Origin: a virus
Length of the DNA stretch: 64,000 bases
Virus record (IMG/VR): IMGVR_UViG_3300037010_003037
Coordinates: 83,698 to 147,697 of that record
Direction: 5' to 3' (one strand)
Part shown: positions 60,301 through 64,000 of the stretch, piece after piece
Layout: every line of letters begins with the position of its first letter
How positions within the stretch are numbered: the first letter of the stretch is position 1
Translations under genes and position numbers: made by a program
The notes under the pieces: model-generated
Databases searched by the model: none
Seen by the model: the letters and a program-made list of their open reading frames with translations, nothing else
Told to the model about the DNA's origin: nothing

Positions 60301-60741
60301 GATATCAGAAATAAGTTTTTATCATTACAAAACAGCACCGATACTAATCAACAATTTACACCACTACAATCTGATACACCATATGTTTTTTCTGATAAAA
60401 TTCAAAAAGATATCAGAAATAAGTTTTTATCATCGTCTATTACTGGAATGCCAATATCGTCAGCACCGATTGCTCCATTATCTGATCAATCAGCATCAAA
60501 CGAACCTGTAAATAATAATCAAGGAATACAATCACTTAATGGTGTATTAAACGTTAATGATGCAGCTACACATGAACAATTAGCATTAATTGCACAGCAA
60601 TTAATGGAAGCTGTGAAAATTTTATCTGAAATTTCAACAGCTAATGAAGAAGCACCACAATTACCGCGCTCTCCGCTTGGAGCTAATCTAAAACCAGCAA
60701 TTCCAACATCAATATCCTACATCAGTGGTAGGGCAATGTAA
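57352..60741 (+). CDS. Tail tape-measure-like protein (gp29 position), 1129 residues
   Basis: A long mostly helical protein (residues 1-700) followed by hydrophobic Gly/Ala-rich stretches at about 715-765 and 865-930 ([20 protein letters not shown]), typical of tape measures that insert into the host membrane. Between and after them are low-complexity tracts: a Pro-Gly-Lys-Pro-Thr-Glu repeat (about 786-809) and a PQQSI repeat (about 939-973), then a duplicated block [17 protein letters not shown]. It starts at a late promoter, next to the gp26 pair and directly before the portal. T4 gp29 has 590 residues. The alternative is another large hub protein. Confidence 0.65.
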   Translation: MDQNQRQLLDILNDLRKNIVLMTHHGTMSGNSSSAKSANKHFGSNAIDEAVIDEYEREIRLGSKTIGFQNKAIKNVIQATRKLTEAYANTALSEKDKQDRIAEASKVLSESLIRSSKIQQRLAVEYNKLANLSVPEQLLAFKNLVKGSDSLSNELSKYARNSSLLSAALIKRANEIDHDTESLDYSRYISDLAKAAAVLPKSLLKGAGVIDEYTDAFGEYVAEFKDNLHAEDFAALRAKIGQAEVILSEAFDGIESLGFGNIQDILKKGLANVHAEAQSPENAGNGGSKPIEDALLATAVGLRNIGIKLPEEISNAIDNILSGKSNETYANDIAAIAKELQSFYNATDVGKKGLDELAKSVNSFNGAITRNYLTLEGISNNLAKKLGDLVTFSGTVAALKKVWDSLAEVYKEISSFNIAQLPETFLQVQGQAIDMGMSFEDTVKFMQENKRVMGLYGKQNFDLLRKGLDNTFNQFGYTFKQASEMFGPAIEAAIDSSVNIKDGNALNDYIKDTMESFQKIAGLLNVSAVEYQKLNLELYNTPEILGQMLGMTTQQTRVYEKSLRQQRDQIALNGVSLQQANEIIKAQEAQKRAKITDRFRAAAMQQLIGNMIGMDPSEVSELSDLSRRTGKTDEEQQRYQELSKKFAAGFSQYEQDVYSTDNYGGQAFVEKMKESLPPFLQQILQSEIPAVKADKANAGATPEEAKRAEEAAKGSKMVAIFGDALNTVSSFINNSLVSTVSSASIALFALSGSATKAALALNAIGKGGGLGNIFDDLGKPGGPGGPGKPTEPGKPTEPGKPTEPGKPTEPGKPGGSGKPGGSGKLGGSILEAGKDLFVRNKFGLASMGVGLATDIGSYALNKTGHEKAAAATDLLGSTASWALAGAQLGSIIPGIGTAGGAVAGGILGAIKSIALDGTLGTIFGSSDTAGNTDQQPATPQQSIPQQSIPQQSIPQQSIPQQSIPQQSIPQQSTPYVFSDKIQKDIRNKFLSLQNSTDTNQQFTPLQSDTPYVFSDKIQKDIRNKFLSSSITGMPISSAPIAPLSDQSASNEPVNNNQGIQSLNGVLNVNDAATHEQLALIAQQLMEAVKILSEISTANEEAPQLPRSPLGANLKPAIPTSISYISGRAM
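59707..59778 (+). repeat. 18-base tandem repeat, four perfect copies
   Basis: CCAGGTAAACCTACTGAA encodes Pro-Gly-Lys-Pro-Thr-Glu four times in the tape-measure gene, flanked by degenerate units encoding GKPGGS. Confidence 0.92.
60166..60270 (+). repeat. 15-base tandem repeat, seven copies
   Basis: CCTCAACAATCTATA encodes Pro-Gln-Gln-Ser-Ile seven times (the last copy ends ACA for Thr). Six units are identical in DNA, indicating recent expansion. Confidence 0.95.
60267..60433 (+). repeat. 59-base direct repeat, two identical copies
   Basis: Copies at 60267-60325 and 60375-60433 are identical over 59 bases, offset by 108 (36 codons). They encode the same block ([19 protein letters not shown]) twice in the tape measure. 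Confidence 0.93.
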
Positions 60742-60750
60742 AAATACATT

Positions 60751-62448
60751 ATGGCACAATGGACTAATTATTTTCGAATCATAACACCAGCTTCTAGAAA
60801 AGCATCATATACCAGCCCGCCTAATTCAGTATTAGATGATGGGGTGGACGTTAATACAGCTGGATATGCAGCCTTTTCTACTGTTTCATGGTTTTCAAAC
60901 CTAATGAAAGGCGCTGCTTCAAGATTGCAACGTTATAAGCAGTATGATTCTATGGACACGGGTGATGTTACCCGTGCTCTAGACATTATAGCTGAAGAAA
61001 TTAGTAACCCAGATAAGCGCACCGGTTTACCGTTCATCATTCAATATCAGACTGAAGAAAATAAAAATGTTGCTGACACCACTGCAACAACGATTCGGGC
61101 AGCCCTTCGACATTGGGCAAAATTTCACGCTCTTAATAAGAAAGTATTCAACGTTGCCCGTTGTATGGTGAAGTATGGTGACTGCTTTTTTAGAAAAGTT
61201 TCTGACACTGAGAAGTGGGAGTACATTCACCCGACCCGTGTTATTGGTATTGAAATTAATCGTAAGGGTGAGAAGGTTGCATATCACATTCGTCCATCTA
61301 GCTATGGGCAGGCAACCAGTGCCTACGGTTCTCAACAAACTGAATCTGTTGAAATTACACCAGCTGAAGCAATGATTCATTTCACTTTATCTGATGAGAT
61401 GGGTGATTCTGCACCATTTGGTCTTTCTGTTCTTCAATCCGCTTATAAGGATTGGCAGAAATTAATTATGTTGGAAGATGCTTCCATAATCTATAGAATA
61501 GTAAGAGCACCAGAACGTCGTGTGTTTTATATCGATGTAGGTAATATACCACCACAACGGGTAAAGCAGTATTTGGATCAAATTAAAAATGACATTCGTC
61601 AGAAGAGAATGCCAAACACTAACAACGCAAACCAAACTGATTCTAAATACAATCCAGAATCTATTCAAGAAGATTATTTCTTTCCAGTCACCGCAGCAGG
61701 CCGTGGATCACGTGTTGAAACTATGCCTGGTGGTGCCACATGGGAAATCCCAGAACTTGATTATTTTCTTAATAAGGTCTTTCGTGCCCTTCGTGTTCCC
61801 ACATCGTATATGCGTGGTCCTGATGCGCAAGGCGCTCAATACTCTGATGGTAAGGTAGGTATTGCTTATATTGAAGAACTTCGCTTTGCCAACTATATCA
61901 TTCGTCTTCAGGCAGCTCTTGAAGAAGTCTTTGATGCACAATTCAAAATTTATTTGCAAGTAACAGGAATTAATATTGATCCTGAACTTTTTACGCTTAA
62001 GTTACCCGAGCCTCAGAACTTCGCATTATATCGTCAGGCAGCACTTGACGCAGATCTTATTAACTCCTTCAATTCTATTGAAGGCGTCAAGTATCTATCA
62101 AAGCGCTTTATACTGAAGCGCTATCTAGGTTTAACTGAAGATGATATCCAAATGAATGAAGCAATGCTTAAACAAGAACGTAGCATTGAAGATCAAGCAG
62201 CTGTTAGCGAGCTACAGCAGATATATGACCCGGCCGTTTATGAAAATCGTGATGAGGTTAAGGTAGAAGAACCTGAGTCAGAACCTGAGTCAGAACCTGA
62301 GTCAGAACCTGAGTCAGAACCTGAGTCAGAACCTGAGTCAGAACCTGAGTCAGAAGCAACACCCCAAGAAAAAAATCAGTCTGAAAAAAATGATGAAGAT
62401 ATAGATTTAAGTACTTCAAGTGATAAAAATGAAGAAACACCACAATAA
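60751..62448 (+). CDS. 20: Portal vertex protein gp20
   Basis: The 565-residue product matches T4 gp20 (524 residues), the dodecameric portal through which DNA is packed. Characteristic phrases: LQRYKQYDSMDTGDVTRALD (about 65-85), VARCMVKYGDCFFRKV, GLSVLQSAYKDWQKLIMLED (about 220-240), RAPERRVFYIDVGNIPP and the YMRGPDAQGAQYSDG region (about 350). The last 60 residues are an added acidic tail built from seven perfect Glu-Pro-Glu-Ser units and a charged end. It begins nine bases after the tape measure without a strong ribosome site. Confidence 0.94.
   Translation: MAQWTNYFRIITPASRKASYTSPPNSVLDDGVDVNTAGYAAFSTVSWFSNLMKGAASRLQRYKQYDSMDTGDVTRALDIIAEEISNPDKRTGLPFIIQYQTEENKNVADTTATTIRAALRHWAKFHALNKKVFNVARCMVKYGDCFFRKVSDTEKWEYIHPTRVIGIEINRKGEKVAYHIRPSSYGQATSAYGSQQTESVEITPAEAMIHFTLSDEMGDSAPFGLSVLQSAYKDWQKLIMLEDASIIYRIVRAPERRVFYIDVGNIPPQRVKQYLDQIKNDIRQKRMPNTNNANQTDSKYNPESIQEDYFFPVTAAGRGSRVETMPGGATWEIPELDYFLNKVFRALRVPTSYMRGPDAQGAQYSDGKVGIAYIEELRFANYIIRLQAALEEVFDAQFKIYLQVTGINIDPELFTLKLPEPQNFALYRQAALDADLINSFNSIEGVKYLSKRFILKRYLGLTEDDIQMNEAMLKQERSIEDQAAVSELQQIYDPAVYENRDEVKVEEPESEPESEPESEPESEPESEPESEPESEATPQEKNQSEKNDEDIDLSTSSDKNEETPQ
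62269..62352 (+). repeat. 12-base tandem repeat, seven perfect copies
   Basis: GAACCTGAGTCA repeated seven times encodes Glu-Pro-Glu-Ser at the portal C-terminus. Opposite-strand ORFs in this region (TQVL repeats) are shadows. Confidence 0.95.
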
Positions 62449-62480
62449 TATTTCTTTTTAACGTATTATCTGTGTTAATC

Positions 62481-62488
62481 TATAAATA
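62481..62488 (+). promoter_or_regulatory. T4-type late promoter (TATAAATA)
   Basis: CTATAAATAATC, 55 bases before the prohead protease gene, in the 94-base gap after the portal. Confidence 0.75.
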
Positions 62489-62542
62489 ATCAGACTAACT
62501 TCAGGTTGAGACGCGATTTACGCGTCATGTAAAGGAGACCCA

Positions 62543-63163
62543 ATGAAACAACAAATTCTCATTGAGCGCTTTAGTCCATCACAAGCGCAGCTCATCGAGT
62601 CACGCGACGTGGATAAAAATCTCTACCTTGCAGGTCGTATGATGGCCGCGGAGCAGAAGAATTTAAATCAGCGTGTTTATCCACGCAAAGAAATTGAGCG
62701 GGCAGTTAATTACATTAATGAAAAAATAAAAGAAGGTGCGTACATCATGGGTGAGCTTAATCACCCTGATAATCTTTCTATTGACCTTAAGAACGTGTCA
62801 CACATCATTACTGAAGCATGGATGGATGGCAACAATGCTGTAGGTAAGTGTAAAGTTCTTAATACCCCGTCCGGTCAAATCGTTAAAAACCTTATCGAAG
62901 GTGGTGTTAAGCTTGGCGTATCAAGCCGTGGAACTGGTAACGTTACAAATGAAGGTATTGTTGAAGATTTTTCTTTCGTAACTCTAGATATTGTAGCTCA
63001 ACCATCTGGCCCTGGTTGCTATCCAGATGTTATTCGTGAGTCTGTTGAGAACCCAAAAATTATGACACTTGCTGAAGCAGTGGTTCACGATGAGAAAGCT
63101 CAGAAATACCTAAAGACTGAAATTCAGAAATTTCTTGAATCCTTATTAAAAGGGAGTAAATAA
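62543..63163 (+). CDS. 21: Prohead protease gp21
   Basis: The 206-residue protein is the T4 gp21 type (212 residues) maturation protease of the U9/S78-like fold. The catalytic His lies in GELNHPDNLSI (about residue 74) and the Ser in LGVSSRGTGNV (about residue 130), with an acidic partner expected in FSFVTLDIVAQPS. It cleaves scaffold, shell and internal proteins after L/I-x-E. It has a consensus ribosome site (AAGGAG) and its own late promoter. The scaffold gp22 and major capsid gp23 should lie right of the window. Confidence 0.93.
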   Translation: MKQQILIERFSPSQAQLIESRDVDKNLYLAGRMMAAEQKNLNQRVYPRKEIERAVNYINEKIKEGAYIMGELNHPDNLSIDLKNVSHIITEAWMDGNNAVGKCKVLNTPSGQIVKNLIEGGVKLGVSSRGTGNVTNEGIVEDFSFVTLDIVAQPSGPGCYPDVIRESVENPKIMTLAEAVVHDEKAQKYLKTEIQKFLESLLKGSK

Positions 63164-63166
63164 ACC

Positions 63167-63451
63167 ATGCTAATTAAACAACTTCTTTCAATTCAACCGG
63201 CTCAAAAAAATGTAAGAGAGCAATATGAAGACAGTGCTGATTTCGATGCTGATATGAGTAAGATAATTAAGAATCTTGAAGAAGCACTTAAAATCGCGAA
63301 TTCTTCAAACTTCAAGAAACATATGCATGATACAGATACAAACTTTCTTACTGATGCAAATTCTTTAGCTAAAGAAATGACAGATGATATTTCTGCAGCT
63401 TTAAAGTCAGCTAAACATTTGTATGATCACATTATAGACGTGGCAAAGTAA
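63167..63451 (+). CDS. Unknown head-region protein (94 residues)
   Basis: It starts three bases after the protease stop and reads an N-terminal MLIKQLLSIQPAQ followed by acidic helical sequence (DFDADMSKIIKNLEEALKIAN). Position and acidic helical character fit a prohead core component such as gp67/gp68 or a small scaffold helper. No direct family match. Confidence 0.6.
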   Translation: MLIKQLLSIQPAQKNVREQYEDSADFDADMSKIIKNLEEALKIANSSNFKKHMHDTDTNFLTDANSLAKEMTDDISAALKSAKHLYDHIIDVAK

Positions 63452-63532
63452 GCGGCATATTTAGCTTTTAACCATACTGTAATAAAAATTACAGATAATG
63501 TCTTTAAGACGTATTTCTCAAAAGAGGGGCAA

Positions 63533-64000
63533 ATGGATAAGAATCAACTCAAACGCTTAGCTGGTATTCCTGTGATAACTGAAAATAAATGGTCTGGTAA
63601 GGTTGAAACAAAGAAGACACCACCAGATGGTTTGTTTGCCGAAGGTACTAAGGCTGAAATTTGTGAATGGTTAAAAGCTAATCATAAAGATTATGCAAGT
63701 GCTATGGCTTCATTAAATTTTTACATCAATCGAGCTGGTAGAAATCTAGATGCACAACGTCGTGCTACTTTAGAATCATGTAAAAATGAATTGCGAAAAG
63801 CATATGGTGTCAAGGAAGCTCTTGAGCCATTTGACATAGAATACGTTCGAAAAATTGCTGGATTAGTTTCAACATTATCTGAAGAATCTACTGAAAAGTC
63901 GATGATTGTTAAGATCAATGGTGATACTAAGAAAGCACTTCATGATATTAGTACATACAGAACAATAAAAGTTATACCAAAAAGAGGTGGTACTGTTGCT
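63533..64000 (+). CDS. DUF3175-like protein with candidate capsid-targeting peptide (3' partial)
   Basis: ATG at 63533 follows AGAGGGG; the frame stays open to the window end (156 codons). The first 17 residues, MDKNQLKRLAGIPVITE, end in I-T-E, a possible gp21 cleavage site (L/I-x-E). Residues about 35-100 (GLFAEGTKAEICEWLK, then SAMASLNFYINRAGRNL and RRATLESCKNELRKAYG) match what I remember of DUF3175, a family of unknown function in bacteria. With the protease two genes upstream, this may be an internal head protein. The family name is not checked. Confidence 0.6.
   Translation, partial: MDKNQLKRLAGIPVITENKWSGKVETKKTPPDGLFAEGTKAEICEWLKANHKDYASAMASLNFYINRAGRNLDAQRRATLESCKNELRKAYGVKEALEPFDIEYVRKIAGLVSTLSEESTEKSMIVKINGDTKKALHDISTYRTIKVIPKRGGTVA

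Noticed and set aside
59707-62352. Tandem repeats considered as a CRISPR array
   Set aside because: Units are 12-18 bases, directly adjacent without spacers and lie in frame inside coding genes.
63477-63494. CTGTAAT...ATTACAG hairpin between the last two genes as a terminator
   Set aside because: The stem is only seven AT-rich pairs without a T-run.
1-64000. tRNA genes, insertion sequences, integrase or attachment sites
   Set aside because: No cloverleaf-like sequence with a tRNA TPsiC arm, no transposase or integrase ORF and no flanking repeats were found by reading.

Overview
The window is about 64 kb of a T4-like (myovirus) tailed-phage genome, AT-rich and almost fully coding. The clearest family members are the gp43 DNA polymerase C-terminus, gp45 clamp, RNase H, gp61 primase, gp41 helicase, gp55 late sigma factor, gp47/gp46 recombination complex, gp6, gp25, gp5-like hub, gp53, gp20 portal and gp21 prohead protease. 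T4-type late promoters (TATAAATA, GATAAATA, CATAAATA) stand in front of the structural units. A lipoprotein o-spanin and a membrane-anchored i-spanin indicate a Gram-negative host. No tRNA, insertion sequence, integrase or CRISPR array was seen.

Layout. 1-8.1 kb (+): replication genes (polymerase tail with the end of an intein, clamp, RNase H, primase, helicase), plus two genes with late promoters, one of them a secreted transglycosylase-like protein. 8.2-16.3 kb (+): an unusual 1188-residue ligase-like/acidic protein, a PD-(D/E)XK nuclease, several unknown proteins, a degenerate 2OG-oxygenase-like protein and a UDG-superfamily-like protein. 16.3-18.8 kb (-): lysis cassette (M23 peptidase plus transglycosylase, and two spanins). 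18.9-29.8 kb (-): tail-fibre and decoration genes, several sharing one recurrent beta domain. 29.8-48.7 kb (-): a giant 2933-residue structural protein and the baseplate genes gp6, gp25, gp5, a hub candidate, gp53 and gp48-like, ending in an NMN-adenylyltransferase-like gene. 48.7-56.1 kb (+): gp55, gp47, gp46 split by an intein, a resolvase-like nuclease and a palm-polymerase-like protein. 56.2-57.2 kb (-): gp26-like pair. 57.35-64 kb (+): tape measure, portal, protease and two head-region genes.

Most notable points. (1) gp46 is broken inside its Walker A motif by what looks like an atypically split mini-intein, with a 37-residue N part and a 123-residue C part encoded by separate adjacent ORFs. 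(2) The gp43 polymerase carries another intein immediately before the Ser of the DTDS motif. (3) A 446-residue unknown protein shows motifs A, B and C resembling single-subunit RNA polymerases and Pol I. (4) The ligase-like gene has an internal Shine-Dalgarno and ATG starting a peptide that resembles a T4 capsid-targeting sequence. The gene after the protease also begins with a candidate targeting peptide, attached to a DUF3175-like domain. (5) Several structural and regulatory genes contain perfect in-frame tandem repeats. (6) Two late promoters are interlocked at 57.3 kb.

Functional calls come from motif recognition by eye. No database search or structure prediction was run.
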